From NCBI GenBank assembly GCA_000212915.1, contig CM001167.1, forward strand, positions 607,780 through 671,779: 64,000 nt of DNA, written 5' to 3'. The notes beneath the pieces were generated by a model. The model did no database searches. It was not told the origin of the DNA and was given only the letters and a program-made list of their open reading frames with translations. Each line of letters begins with the position of its first letter. Within the stretch, counting starts at the first letter, position 1. Of the stretch, positions 44,608 to 53,971 are shown piece after piece. The position numbers and the translations under genes are program-made. The DNA comes from Bacteroides coprosuis DSM 18011. Lineage in GTDB: Bacteria; Bacteroidota; Bacteroidia; Bacteroidales; Bacteroidaceae.

Positions 44608-45914
44608 AAGCTATCCACAAGAGTAAATAACCTAATTCCGTTTGAGCCTTTAATTAAGATCGTATGGTCTGTTATTGGGTTTGAAACTAGATAATTCTTG
44701 ACTTCATTCACATCCTTAAAATGAGTATAAGGATGATTCGTTTTACAAAACTCATCACCAACTAATAATACCTTTTCGATATCTTTGTGTTTAGTCAAAA
44801 AATCTATAATTTTTTGATGTTCTAAAAGACTATCTTTCCCTAGCTCACGCATATCTCCTAGTATAACCATTTTGTGTTCGGCCTTTAGATTGCAAAAGTT
44901 GTTAAGAGCTGCTAGCATACTAGTGGGATTAGCATTGTATGCATCAATGATGAGTTGGTTTGACTCTGTTTTCTTAAACTGAGATCTATTGTTTTGTGGA
45001 GTATATTGCTCTAATGCTTCTTTAATATCTTCTATAGGAACTTTAAAAAATACACCTATTGTTATAGCTGCTAATATATTGCTCAAATTATAATCTCCAA
45101 TAAGTTGGGTATTAATCCTTTGAATATTATTGGAAAGGGTAGGCTTATACCATTCCAAACTCAAAGTTAAACTACTATCATCTATCTTTCCACAGACAGA
45201 TGTTGATTCAGATGTTCCGTAAGTAATTAAATGAGAAATACCTTCAGCTTGCTTCATTAATATGCTATCGTCAAAATTGATGAAGGCTGTGCCATTCTTT
45301 TTTTCTTTCAGATAATCATATAGTTCGCTCTTAGTTCGTATAACACCCTCCAAAGACCCAAAACCTTCTAAATGTGCTTTGCCTACATTGGTAATCAATC
45401 CATAATCGGGCAATACAATGCGCGTTAAATCTTTTATTTCTCCAGGGTGGTTTGCTCCCATTTCGATTACAGCCATTTCATCACTAGCTGTCATACTTAA
45501 TATCGTGAGGGGTACGCCTATATGGTTGTTTAAATTACCCTGAGTATAATGTGTTTTGTATTTCTTTAATAAAACATTTGCTATTAACTCCTTAGTGGTT
45601 GTTTTACCATTTGTCCCTGTAATAGCTATAATAGGGGTTTTTAGCATTTGCCTATGATAGTTGGCCATTTGTTGTAGGGCATGGAGTGAATCATGCACTA
45701 AGATATATCTATCATCACCTTCTATCACAACCTCAGGATTGTCTACAATTACAAATGCAGCTCCATTTTCTAGAGCTTTAGAAGCATAAAGATTTCCGTC
45801 AAAATTTTCTCCTTTTAAGGCAATAAACAATGAACCTTTAGGGCAATTTCTACTATCTGTTGTAATTTGCCCTCCACAATCTTTATAATATTGATAAAGT
45901 GTTTTTATATACAT
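44604..45914 (-). CDS. murF: UDP-MurNAc-tripeptide--D-alanyl-D-alanine ligase
   Basis: Last cytoplasmic peptide-adding step of peptidoglycan synthesis. 436 residues in three Mur-ligase domains. The ATP loop is IIAITGTNGKTTTKELI (about 98-114), preceded by RNCPKGSLFIALKGENFDGNLYASKALENGA for the UDP-sugar side. The central AVIEMGANHPGEI supplies metal and ATP contacts, and the C-terminal domain holds IIDAYNANPTSMLAALNNF and MVILGDMRELG. It stands apart from the usual mur/fts cluster, which is normal for murF in Bacteroides. Confidence 0.95.
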   Translation of the reverse strand: MYIKTLYQYYKDCGGQITTDSRNCPKGSLFIALKGENFDGNLYASKALENGAAFVIVDNPEVVIEGDDRYILVHDSLHALQQMANYHRQMLKTPIIAITGTNGKTTTKELIANVLLKKYKTHYTQGNLNNHIGVPLTILSMTASDEMAVIEMGANHPGEIKDLTRIVLPDYGLITNVGKAHLEGFGSLEGVIRTKSELYDYLKEKKNGTAFINFDDSILMKQAEGISHLITYGTSESTSVCGKIDDSSLTLSLEWYKPTLSNNIQRINTQLIGDYNLSNILAAITIGVFFKVPIEDIKEALEQYTPQNNRSQFKKTESNQLIIDAYNANPTSMLAALNNFCNLKAEHKMVILGDMRELGKDSLLEHQKIIDFLTKHKDIEKVLLVGDEFCKTNHPYTHFKDVNEVKNYLVSNPITDHTILIKGSNGIRLFTLVDSF

Positions 45915-45946
45915 GGCATATTTGTTTTAGACTAATTGTATCTATA

Positions 45947-45954
45947 CAAAAATA
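45947..45954 (-). promoter_or_regulatory. candidate murF promoter
   Basis: Plus-strand CAAAAATA reads TATTTTTG on the minus strand (TAnnTTTG), 32 nt before the murF ATG. Confidence 0.4.
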
Positions 45955-46135
45955 CATTTTTCTATTATGTATAAGTGTAAAAAGGGAAATTATATACAAT
46001 ATACAGTCTGAAGATTATTGCTTACCTCATTAATTGGAGTTTGTCTGATATCAAAATACCAAAAACACTTTTGATAGACTTGGTATACAAGAAGTTTTCT
46101 TGCCCTTTGATAAAGGTTAAGCCCATTATTTTCTT

Positions 46136-46143
46136 TACATTTG
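46136..46143 (+). promoter_or_regulatory. candidate folP operon promoter
   Basis: TACATTTG fits TAnnTTTG, 29 nt before the folP ATG. A TTTG lies at 46106-46109, 26 nt upstream of it, somewhat farther than the usual spacing for a -33 box. Confidence 0.45.
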
Positions 46144-46172
46144 TGTGAATCGTTTATAGAATAAAATTGACT

Positions 46173-47036
46173 ATGAAGAGTAAAGCTCCTAAGTATATAA
46201 ATGTGAATGGAAAGCTAATGGACTTAGCTCAACCTCAAGTTATGGGGATATTAAATGTAACCCCTGATTCATTTTATGCGGCAAGTAGAAAGCAAACTGA
46301 GTTAGATATAAAGCAAAGAGCACTTCAAATTATTGATGAAGGTGGAACAATAATTGATGTAGGTGCTTATTCTTCTCGTCCCAATGCTAAACACATTACC
46401 ACAGAAGAAGAAATGGATAGATTACATTTTGGACTTAAAATTATCAATGAAACTATCCCTAATGCTGTAATATCTGTTGATACTTTTAGAGCCGATGTAG
46501 CTAGAATGTGTGTGGAAGAACATGGAGTAGCCATAATAAATGATATCGCTACTGGGCAGATGGATGAGAATATGTTTGATACTATTGCAGACTTGAATGT
46601 TCCTTATATTATTATGCATATGCAAGGAACACCACAAACTATGCAAAAGAATCCTCACTATGAAAATCTTTTAAAAGAAGTGCTAGAGTACTTTGCACAT
46701 AAAGTAGGGAGGTTGCAGGAATTAGGAGTGAAAGACATTATTCTAGATCCTGGTTTTGGCTTTGGAAAAACAGTTACTCATAACTATGAATTATTAGCTG
46801 CTTTAGATGAGTTTAGTATTTTTGATTTACCTATCTTAGTAGGAGTGTCTCGTAAATCTATGATATACAATTTGCTAGATATATCTCCTGATGAAGCACT
46901 AAACGGTACATCTGTTATAAATGCCTTATCACTAGAAAGAGGAGCTAATATACTTAGAGTTCATGATGTTAAAGAGGCAGTAGAAGTAGTTCGAATTATA
47001 AATAAAATGAAAGAATCTGATCCTATTCAACGATAG
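46173..47036 (+). CDS. folP: dihydropteroate synthase
   Basis: Joins p-aminobenzoate to dihydropterin pyrophosphate in folate synthesis; the sulfonamide target. The TIM-barrel signatures are QVMGILNVTPDSFYAASRK near the N-terminus, IDVGAYSSRPNAKHITTEEEMDR, VISVDTFRADVA, INDIATGQMDENMF, YIIMHMQGTPQTMQ, DIILDPGFGFGKTVTHNYELL and LVGVSRKSMIYNLL. I start at ATG 46173 (MKSKAPKY); an in-frame TTG two codons earlier is less likely. It is the first gene of folP-cdaA-tldD-tldE with gaps of 29, 14 and 20 nt. Confidence 0.95.
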   Translation: MKSKAPKYINVNGKLMDLAQPQVMGILNVTPDSFYAASRKQTELDIKQRALQIIDEGGTIIDVGAYSSRPNAKHITTEEEMDRLHFGLKIINETIPNAVISVDTFRADVARMCVEEHGVAIINDIATGQMDENMFDTIADLNVPYIIMHMQGTPQTMQKNPHYENLLKEVLEYFAHKVGRLQELGVKDIILDPGFGFGKTVTHNYELLAALDEFSIFDLPILVGVSRKSMIYNLLDISPDEALNGTSVINALSLERGANILRVHDVKEAVEVVRIINKMKESDPIQR

Positions 47037-47065
47037 GAAAGGAGGCTAATTAAATATTGTAGCAC

Positions 47066-47830
47066 GTGTTTTTTGATTTCGGTGTAAAAGACTTTATAGA
47101 TATTCTATTAGTAGCATCCTTACTCTACTATACTTATAAGTTGATGAAGTCGTCGGGCTCTATCAATCTTTTTGCTGGTATTTTAGTGTTTGTAATGATT
47201 TGGCTAGTAGTTACGCAAGTTCTTGAAATGCGACTTTTAGGGTCTATATTTGATAAGCTTGTGAGTGTGGGAGTGGTAGCCCTTATTATTCTCTTTCAAG
47301 ATGAAATAAGAAGATTTTTACTCACGTTAGGTTCCCATAGGAATGTTAGGCGCCTGGTGCGATTTTTTACGGGTCATATAGAAGGAAAAGTAGAACATGA
47401 TGATATTCTACCTATAGTGATGGCTTGTTTAAATATGAGTAAACAGAAAGTAGGAGCACTTATTGTGATGGAGCATACATTTCCTTTGGATGAAATCATA
47501 GCAACTGGGGAAGAGTTTAATGCCGAGATTAATCAAAGGTTAATTGAAAATATATTTTTTAAGAATAGCCCCCTTCATGATGGAGCTATGATTATCAATA
47601 AGAATAAAATTCGTGCAGCAGGCTGTATTTTGCCTGTATCACATGATATGAATATTCCTAAAGAACTAGGATTAAGACATCGAGCAGCTATGGGTATTTC
47701 ACAACAATCTGATGCACATGCAATAGTTGTTTCCGAAGAAACAGGTGATATTTCTGTAGCTTATCAAGGGCAATTTTACCTTAAACTTAGTGCTGAAGAA
47801 TTAGAGACATTACTGACCAAAGAAAATTAA
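47066..47830 (+). CDS. cdaA: diadenylate cyclase CdaA (c-di-AMP synthase)
   Basis: 254 residues. The N-terminus has three hydrophobic helices (IDILLVASLLYYTYKLM; INLFAGILVFVMIWLVV; VSVGVVALIILFQDEIRRF), then the DAC domain. Catalytic motifs are D172-G-A174 in SPLHDGAMII and R204-H-R206 in LGLRHRAAMGIS. It makes the second messenger c-di-AMP, which in Gram-positives governs K+ and turgor and cell-wall homeostasis. The start is GTG at 47066, since a stop codon lies just upstream in frame. The neighbour folP is the usual Bacteroidetes partner as far as I recall; no cdaR or glmM is next to it. Confidence 0.93.
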   Translation: MFFDFGVKDFIDILLVASLLYYTYKLMKSSGSINLFAGILVFVMIWLVVTQVLEMRLLGSIFDKLVSVGVVALIILFQDEIRRFLLTLGSHRNVRRLVRFFTGHIEGKVEHDDILPIVMACLNMSKQKVGALIVMEHTFPLDEIIATGEEFNAEINQRLIENIFFKNSPLHDGAMIINKNKIRAAGCILPVSHDMNIPKELGLRHRAAMGISQQSDAHAIVVSEETGDISVAYQGQFYLKLSAEELETLLTKEN

Positions 47831-47844
47831 CTTAAATTAAAGCT

Positions 47845-49380
47845 ATGGATAGACGTAAATTTTTGAGATCAGGGGGCTTAGTGCTCTTAGGTTCGCTAGC
47901 AGCTCCTACAATAGCATCTGCCACGTCATTAACAGAGAGTAACAAGCATAAAGATGAAGGAACTCTTATGCGGGCGATGAATCATTTTGAAGTAACTCAA
48001 GAAGATATCAATAAAGTGCTTAAAGCAGCACTAGAAAAGGGAGGTGATTATGCAGATGTCTTCTTTGAACATTCTTTTAACAACAATGTCGGGTTGCAAG
48101 ATGGGGAGGTAAACCGCTGTAGTTCTAATATTGACTATGGAGTAGGGATACGTGTTGTGTCTGGAGATCAAACCGGATATGCCTATGTAGAACATATTAC
48201 ATTAGAAGAAATGTTGAAGGCAGCTCGTACAGCAGCTCGTATTGCTCAAGGTAGTAGAAAAGTTGATCCAGTTGCATTGACTGAAAAAGTAATAAAAGAA
48301 AATTACTATCCTGTCACTTCTCCCTGGGAGCAGGTTATATTAAAAGATAAAATACCTTACCTTCAAAAGGTAAATGAAAAAATATTCTCGTTGGATAATC
48401 GTGTTATTAAGGTTGTCGCTTCACTTTCAGATAACACTTCTCATATTTTATTCTGTAACTCAGAAGGAGTGAGTTATTACGATTATAGACCGATGGTTTC
48501 TTTTACAGCTTTCTGCGTAATGAAAGAAGGAGATAGAACTGAGAATGGATATGCTTCACGATCATATCGAAGAGGCTTTGAGTTTCTTACCCAAGATTTA
48601 ATGGATATCGTGGCTAGAGAAGCCGTTGAAAATACTTCTCTGTCATTTAAAGCTATCAAACCTAAAGGCGGAGAGATGCCTGTCGTTATGGGAGCTGGTG
48701 GTTCGGGTATATTGTTGCATGAAGCTATAGGACATGCTTTTGAGGCTGATTTCAATAGAAAAAATACCTCTATTTTTGCAAATCAGTTGAATAAGAAAGT
48801 ATGTAATAAACATATTTCTGTGATTGATGATGGTACTATACTCTACAACAGAGGATCTGTAAATATAGATGATGAAGGCGTTGAAGGTCAAAAAACTTAT
48901 ATTGTTAAAGAAGGTGTCTTAACAAGCTATCTGCATGATAGAATTAGTGCAAAGCATTATGGTGTAGAACCAACAGGAAATGGTAGAAGAGAATCATTTC
49001 GTAGCATGCCTATACCTAGGATGCGTGCTACTTATATGGAGCCTGGAAACTATAAAGAAAAAGATATTATAGCATCTGTAAAAAAGGGTGTTTATGTAAA
49101 CCAATTTACCAATGGACAAGTTCAAATTGGTGCAGGAGATTTTACTTTCTTTGTAAAATCGGGATTCTTGATAGAAAACGGGAAACTCACCCAACCTATT
49201 AAGGATATCAATATTATTGGAAATGGACCAAAAGCTTTAGCTGATATAACGATGGTTGCTGACAATGATATTATTGATAATGGTACATGGACGTGTGGTA
49301 AGGATGGACAGTCTTGTCCTGTTACCTGTGGAATGCCCTCTGCACTTGTTAGTAAACTGACCGTTGGTGGAGAAAGTTAA
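47845..49380 (+). CDS. tldD: TldD-like metalloprotease with apparent Tat signal
   Basis: 511 residues. The zinc site is H292-E-A-I-G-H296 in LLHEAIGHAFEADFNRK, with a third ligand expected in the C-terminal DGQSCPVTCG region. TldD and TldE form a heterodimer that degrades unfolded peptides and trims modified-peptide leaders. The N-terminus MDRRKFLRSGGLVLLGSLAAPTIASATS has a twin-arginine motif (R3R4-K-F-L), a hydrophobic stretch and A-x-A cleavage sites, so export in a folded state is suggested. Its partner tldE, 20 nt downstream, has no such signal. Confidence 0.9.
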   Translation: MDRRKFLRSGGLVLLGSLAAPTIASATSLTESNKHKDEGTLMRAMNHFEVTQEDINKVLKAALEKGGDYADVFFEHSFNNNVGLQDGEVNRCSSNIDYGVGIRVVSGDQTGYAYVEHITLEEMLKAARTAARIAQGSRKVDPVALTEKVIKENYYPVTSPWEQVILKDKIPYLQKVNEKIFSLDNRVIKVVASLSDNTSHILFCNSEGVSYYDYRPMVSFTAFCVMKEGDRTENGYASRSYRRGFEFLTQDLMDIVAREAVENTSLSFKAIKPKGGEMPVVMGAGGSGILLHEAIGHAFEADFNRKNTSIFANQLNKKVCNKHISVIDDGTILYNRGSVNIDDEGVEGQKTYIVKEGVLTSYLHDRISAKHYGVEPTGNGRRESFRSMPIPRMRATYMEPGNYKEKDIIASVKKGVYVNQFTNGQVQIGAGDFTFFVKSGFLIENGKLTQPIKDINIIGNGPKALADITMVADNDIIDNGTWTCGKDGQSCPVTCGMPSALVSKLTVGGES

Positions 49381-49400
49381 ACCTTTAAAAGAAAAATGTT

Positions 49401-50720
49401 ATGATATCAACAGAATATAAAAAGCTCTCTGAATGGGCTATGGATTTTGCCTTGAAAAATGGCTGTCAGTCTGCAAAAGTAATACTTCAAGAAGGAGTAA
49501 ATTCGAGCTACTCCTTACGTGATGCAAAGATAGAAACCTTAGAGCAGGCCTCAGAGATGGCTCTTGGTTTTCATTTATATGTAGATGGTAGGTTTGGTTC
49601 TTTTTCAACAAATAGATTGGATAAAAAAGAATTAGAACAATTTATAAAAACAGGCATTGAGGCTACTCGTTATTTAGCTGTGGATAAAGCTAGAACTCTT
49701 CCCACATCTGATAGATACTACAAAGGGGATTTGCCGAATCTACAACTTTATGATAATTCATTTGAAAATATTCACCCTGATGAAAAAGTAGCTATAGCAA
49801 AGAAAGTAGCTCATGAAATCTTGGGAAAAGACAATCGAATATTATCTGTTTCTTCTAGTTACTCCGATGGTTCTAGTTCAGTTTATCAAATAACAAGTAA
49901 CGGTTTTGAAGGTGAAACGGATCGCTCTTGGTATAATGTTTCTTCAAGTGTAAGCATTAAAGGAGAAGGAGAAGCCAGGCCTTCTGATTTTTGGTATGAC
50001 TCTGCTATTTATTTTTCTGATCTCAATACGAATGGAATTGGAGCTAAGGCACTAGAAAGAACCTTACGAAAGCTGGGACAGAAAAAGGTAAAATCTGGTA
50101 AATATACAATGCTTATTGATTCACTCACTTCTTCTCGTTTGTTATCTCCTCTTTTAGGAGCTACTTATGGGAATGCCTTGCAGCAGAAAAACTCTTTTTT
50201 AGAAGATAAATTAAATGAAAAAATAGGAAGTAGTTTATTTACTCTTTATGATAGACCTCATATAAAAAGGGCAAGTGGGGCTCGTTATTTTGATGGGGAA
50301 GGAGTAGCAACTCAGACGAGAGAGATTTTTACGGAGGGAGTATTGAATACTTACTTTATAGATACTTATGTAGGTAATAAAATGGGTATTACACCCACAA
50401 TAAGTGGGCCTTCACTCCTTGAAATGAAATTGGGACCCAATAATCTAGAAGAATTAATTTCATCACTAGATAAAGGGATATTGGTAACTGCTTTTAACGG
50501 TGGAAACTCAAATAGTTCAACGGGAGATTTTTCTTTCGGAGTAGAAGGTTTTTTAATAGAACACGGAAGATTGACCCAACCTATTTCTGAAATGAATATT
50601 ACGGGTAATCTAATTACTCTTTGGGCTTCACTAATCGGTGTGGGGAACGATCCTAAGTTGTCTTCTTCTTGGAGAATACCTTCATTGGTTTTTGATAATG
50701 TGGATTTTAGTGGGCTATAA
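49401..50720 (+). CDS. tldE: TldE/PmbA-like subunit
   Basis: 439 residues; the non-metal partner of TldD, lacking HExxxH. Family strings are SYSLRDAKIETLEQASEMALGFHLYVDGRFGSFSTN near the N-terminus, and later KSGKYTMLIDSLTSSRLLSPLLGATYGNALQQKNSFL, FDGEGVATQTREIFTEGVLNTYFIDTY and NSSTGDFSFGVEGFLIEHGRLTQPISEMNITGNL. No signal peptide is present. It is the last gene of the folP operon; an 8-bp hairpin overlaps the stop codon. Confidence 0.9.
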   Translation: MISTEYKKLSEWAMDFALKNGCQSAKVILQEGVNSSYSLRDAKIETLEQASEMALGFHLYVDGRFGSFSTNRLDKKELEQFIKTGIEATRYLAVDKARTLPTSDRYYKGDLPNLQLYDNSFENIHPDEKVAIAKKVAHEILGKDNRILSVSSSYSDGSSSVYQITSNGFEGETDRSWYNVSSSVSIKGEGEARPSDFWYDSAIYFSDLNTNGIGAKALERTLRKLGQKKVKSGKYTMLIDSLTSSRLLSPLLGATYGNALQQKNSFLEDKLNEKIGSSLFTLYDRPHIKRASGARYFDGEGVATQTREIFTEGVLNTYFIDTYVGNKMGITPTISGPSLLEMKLGPNNLEELISSLDKGILVTAFNGGNSNSSTGDFSFGVEGFLIEHGRLTQPISEMNITGNLITLWASLIGVGNDPKLSSSWRIPSLVFDNVDFSGL

Positions 50721-50736
50721 TGAAATAACCCACTAA
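50707..50736. terminator. hairpin between convergent tldE and acetyltransferase genes
   Basis: ttagtggg (50707-50714) pairs with cccactaa (50729-50736) across a 14-nt loop that includes the tldE stop codon. No T run follows on either strand, so it is a weak terminator candidate. Confidence 0.35.
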
Positions 50737-50745
50737 TGATATATC

Positions 50746-51765
50746 TTAATCAAGCATTAAACTCATATAAGGCTCTAGGTTCATAAATAGCTTGGTGGCT
50801 AATTCATTTATGCTAAGCACTGTATGGGTTTCTTGCTTTTTTGTCTTTTTAAAAGAAACAATTCCTTCTTTTATAGTATAAAAGCCTTCATTTTTGCTTA
50901 ATAAAGGATCTTCTACAAAGAATTCATCTTTCCATTTAGGTAATGCTTTTGCAAATATTTCTAGTATTGGTTTGACTTGTATGATACGTAACATACCAAA
51001 CTTTTCCTTTTTATTGCTTAAGGGAGGAGATATGACATATAAGGATTTAGTACCAAAGTACTTATACATGGTGTAAAAAAGCTCGTGTTGGATAGCTCTA
51101 CTATCAGCAAGAATTTCATTAACGTGTATGGATTTATCTTCCGTATCGTAATAAGCTAGTGCAATACCTACAATATCTCTTCCTTTATGGGCAGTGAAAA
51201 CTTGACCCTGAGCTAAGCGAAGATCTGCCAATATTACTTCGAAGTCTTCTTTTGTATGTAATATAACTGCAGGAATTTCATTCATTATTTTGTCAAAGTA
51301 ATTGTAACTCTTTTGGTTAAATTGATCATAAAATGTTACAACGATATCGCTATCTTTTTTTTCCTTTGGTAAATCTAGGTTGTAGGCTGTGTTGAAAAAT
51401 ACAGTTTCAAAACCTGACTTCTGGTAATAAATGAATAAATTATCATTAGCTGGAATTAGGGTACAGATTGGGATGTTTTTATCTTGTAATTGCTTACAGC
51501 TTTTCTCCAATAGCTGATGCATAATGCCCTTCTTTCTATAATCTGGATGTGTACATGCTCCAGAAATATAGGAAGAGGGTACTATTTGTCCATGGAACTT
51601 GAAAGGATAAGACAAGAGTTGTAGCACTGAAGTCATACGTTCACCATCCATGATGGAAATAGTATTTTCATCTGTGTAGCGTTTTTGAAAGTATAATTCT
51701 GTAAAAAGGGGATTATCATTGAAGCAAATCTCCCATAATTCTTTAGCCTTTTCCTTCTTTTTCAT
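50746..51765 (-). CDS. GNAT-family N-acetyltransferase
   Basis: 339 residues. An N-terminal GNAT fold is seen from ISGACTHPDYRKKGIMHQLLEKSCKQLQDKNIPICTLIPAN, with the acetyl-CoA loop near R-K-K-G, followed by FIYYQKSGFETVF. The C-terminal half is an extra domain like that of two-domain Eis-type acetyltransferases, without catalytic motifs I can assign. The acceptor is unknown. It starts 2 nt after the DUF2156-like gene ends, so both are expressed together. Confidence 0.8.
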   Translation of the reverse strand: MKKKEKAKELWEICFNDNPLFTELYFQKRYTDENTISIMDGERMTSVLQLLSYPFKFHGQIVPSSYISGACTHPDYRKKGIMHQLLEKSCKQLQDKNIPICTLIPANDNLFIYYQKSGFETVFFNTAYNLDLPKEKKDSDIVVTFYDQFNQKSYNYFDKIMNEIPAVILHTKEDFEVILADLRLAQGQVFTAHKGRDIVGIALAYYDTEDKSIHVNEILADSRAIQHELFYTMYKYFGTKSLYVISPPLSNKKEKFGMLRIIQVKPILEIFAKALPKWKDEFFVEDPLLSKNEGFYTIKEGIVSFKKTKKQETHTVLSINELATKLFMNLEPYMSLMLD

Positions 51766-51767
51766 AG

Positions 51768-52688
51768 TTACCAGTTTATTAGTTCGACAGGTTCATCTTT
51801 AAGTAGGTTTACCATACTTTTTTCTAAGATAATTTCTGGATTATAAGATAATTTGGCTTTCCTTAATCCAGGAATTCCTAAATCTTCTTCTCTATTAATA
51901 TATACATATTGCTCAGGAATATGATTAGCAAATTCCATATTAATCATTGCATAAGCTCCTTCAATAGAGGTGTCAGCTTTTTCTACATGGGTACCAAATG
52001 TATCGTAGTTGATTGGCATACCAAATGTAAAGGCAACAATTTTGCCATCTACTCGTAGTAGTCCTCCTGTTAATCCAAGAGCTTCGAAATTTTTAAGAGC
52101 GAAAGTCAATGCTCTTCTTTCATTTCCAGTACCTTCATACTCATCGCAATTATTCTCTTTACACCATTTTTCTTCTAATATGAGACATTCGTCAATATTA
52201 TCTGATGTGATTGGAGTATATTCGTAGTTAGGATGTTCTCTCTTAAAACGGTTTGTAAAATTTCTTTTTGATTGAAATTTTTTCCCTTTCAAAGTGGCTA
52301 GATCTGTTCTTAGATAGATATAATCTGCATAATTACGTGTTGTAGCAAACGCAAATTTATTAGGTAGTATTTCCTCTAAATCGGCTTGCATTCCTCTACA
52401 TACACCTAGCATCCTAAAAGGTTGTTGCTCTTCGTTAGCGTCCTGTATGAGGTCCTTAATAACTTTTTTTAAATCACCCTCACCTACAGGCATCATATAG
52501 GCTAATTCTCCTTCAACCCAAAATTTGAAGACTAAAAAGCCATCGACAATGGCAAACTGGGTATCATAGAGGAATCTCCAACTGCATAAGTTAGAAAAGG
52601 ATAGGTCGCAATTACGCCTATTACTTTTCATTGTAAATTTGGTAATGGTATCTTTATCAGATATTTCAATATCTTTAAATGCTATCAT
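51768..52688 (-). CDS. DUF2156 (phosphatidylglycerol lysyltransferase C-domain-like) protein
   Basis: 306 residues, soluble, with a duplicated GNAT-like fold. Family strings are RRNCDLSFSNLCSWRFLYDTQFAIVDGFLVFKF, KGKKFQSKRNFTNRFKREHPNYEYTPI, and GLLRVDGKIVAFTFGMPINYDTFGTHVEKADTSIEGAYAMINMEFA. The related domain in MprF transfers aminoacyl groups from tRNA to lipids. The short Bacteroidetes form without membrane segments has no proven substrate. It is paired with a second acyltransferase-fold gene. Confidence 0.82.
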   Translation of the reverse strand: MIAFKDIEISDKDTITKFTMKSNRRNCDLSFSNLCSWRFLYDTQFAIVDGFLVFKFWVEGELAYMMPVGEGDLKKVIKDLIQDANEEQQPFRMLGVCRGMQADLEEILPNKFAFATTRNYADYIYLRTDLATLKGKKFQSKRNFTNRFKREHPNYEYTPITSDNIDECLILEEKWCKENNCDEYEGTGNERRALTFALKNFEALGLTGGLLRVDGKIVAFTFGMPINYDTFGTHVEKADTSIEGAYAMINMEFANHIPEQYVYINREEDLGIPGLRKAKLSYNPEIILEKSMVNLLKDEPVELINW

Positions 52689-52691
52689 AAA

Positions 52692-52752
52692 ATTCTTATA
52701 ACGTTTTTAATCATCAATAATAACAATCAAAACGTGTTTTTGTTATAAGAAT
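52692..52752. repeat. inverted repeat spanning the lrgB stop codon
   Basis: attcttataac (52692-52702) pairs exactly with gttataagaat (52742-52752), with a 39-nt loop that can pair further around acgtttt/aaaacgt. It covers the whole short gap between lrgB and the next minus-strand gene. A T run is absent, so an mRNA processing or stabilising hairpin is as likely as a terminator. Confidence 0.5.
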
Positions 52753-53438
52753 CCCATAAGTCTTAATATGGTAGGCGTAAGAATAGAGGTTAGAATGCCA
52801 TTTAGCGTTAGCCCAAGGCTAGCATAAGCCCCATATTTTCTTCCCACTTCCATAGCTGTAGAGGTTCCAACAGCATGAGCAGCGGTTCCGATAGATAGTC
52901 CCTGAGCTATAGGGCTACTAACCTTCATTAGTTGCATTACTTTGAATCCCAGAATTGCACCTAGTAATCCTACACAAACAACAACAGCCGCTGTAAGCGA
53001 AGGTATTCCTCCCAAAGATTTAGTTACCTCCATAGCAATCGGTGTAGTTACAGATTTTGGAGCTAATGAGAGTATTACTTCATGGCTAGCACCCATTAGT
53101 TTAGCAATCCAAACTACAGTTACTACACCTATAACACACCCAGCAAATTGAGAAACTAGAATAGGAATAAATTGTTTCTTAATAGTTTCTAGCTGAAGAT
53201 AAAGAGGAACTCCTAATGCTACAACCGCAGGTTTTAGCCAAAACTCAATTAATTTACCTCCCTCGTTATAAGTTTCGTAGCTTATATTAAATGTCTTAAG
53301 AAAGACAATAAGTACTGCTATTGTAATAAGAATAGGATTTAAAAGTAAGATGTGAGTACGCTTCTGTAGCAGTTTTGCAAAGAAGAATAAAGTGAATGTA
53401 ACTGCGAGAAGAAAAAACTGATTTTCTAGAAAATTCAT
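52743..53438 (-). CDS. lrgB: LrgB-like murein-hydrolase export regulator
   Basis: 231 residues, about six to eight hydrophobic segments. LrgB/CidB signatures are ILSLAPKSVTTPIAMEVTKSLGGIPSLTAAVVV and GLSIGTAAHAVGTSTAMEVG. LrgAB-type membrane proteins were named for effects on murein hydrolase activity and behave like holin/antiholin pairs. In some organisms homologues export glycolate or pyruvate. Its start overlaps lrgA by 4 nt. Nearness to pta-ackA (pyruvate/acetate metabolism) is noteworthy because LrgAB responds to pyruvate overflow in Gram-positives. Confidence 0.92.
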   Translation of the reverse strand: MNFLENQFFLLAVTFTLFFFAKLLQKRTHILLLNPILITIAVLIVFLKTFNISYETYNEGGKLIEFWLKPAVVALGVPLYLQLETIKKQFIPILVSQFAGCVIGVVTVVWIAKLMGASHEVILSLAPKSVTTPIAMEVTKSLGGIPSLTAAVVVCVGLLGAILGFKVMQLMKVSSPIAQGLSIGTAAHAVGTSTAMEVGRKYGAYASLGLTLNGILTSILTPTILRLMGFL

Positions 53439-53773
53439 TTGATTTTACGCATTAATTGGTGAACCCATCCTGTGATAACTAACACCACGATGGTACTAAT
53501 AAGTGTAGCAATAACTATTGGCCAAAATTGTGCTTGAATAATATCCAAATAGCACATTAATGCAACTCCTGGAGGGATGAAGAAAAATCCTAAATTCGCT
53601 ACCAGAAAGTCGGACATACCTTGCACCCAATGTAATTTAATCCAACCCAATCGTAAAAATAGTGTAAGAAAGAGCATTCCTATTATGCTCGATGGGAGTT
53701 TTATCCCAGTAAGGTAAACCACTAGTTCACCTAAGGCTAAACAGCCGAAAAGAATGGCACATTGCCGTATCAT
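53435..53773 (-). CDS. lrgA: LrgA/CidA-family holin-like protein
   Basis: 112 residues with four hydrophobic segments. LrgA/CidA signatures: GELVVYLTGIKLPSSIIGMLFLTLFLRLGWIK (G-x-x-L-P-S-S-I-I-G-M-x-x-L) and LGFFFIPPGVALMCYLDIIQAQFWPIV (F-F-I-P-x-G-V-x-x-M). It pairs with LrgB in a predicted inner-membrane complex. It is the first gene of a two-gene operon; a -7 box (plus-strand CAAAGGTA, 53799-53806) lies 26 nt upstream. Confidence 0.9.
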   Translation of the reverse strand: MIRQCAILFGCLALGELVVYLTGIKLPSSIIGMLFLTLFLRLGWIKLHWVQGMSDFLVANLGFFFIPPGVALMCYLDIIQAQFWPIVIATLISTIVVLVITGWVHQLMRKIK

Positions 53774-53798
53774 ATATATACCTTTTTTGAAAACGGCA

Positions 53799-53806
53799 CA
53801 AAGGTA
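53799..53806 (-). promoter_or_regulatory. candidate lrgAB promoter
   Basis: Plus-strand CAAAGGTA reads TACCTTTG on the minus strand (TAnnTTTG), 25 nt before the lrgA ATG. A very short leader is implied. Confidence 0.45.
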
Positions 53807-53971
53807 TATAAAAATATAAAACGCTGTTCTGTTTTAATAAAATTTCTTCATTTAGCTAAATTGTAATTATTTGTTAATACCTTTAGAAGAATTGCTTGCC
53901 TATTTTTGTGTCAATATCTAGGACTTTGTATAAAACTATGATAATTGTAATGTAGATATAGCAATATTGTG

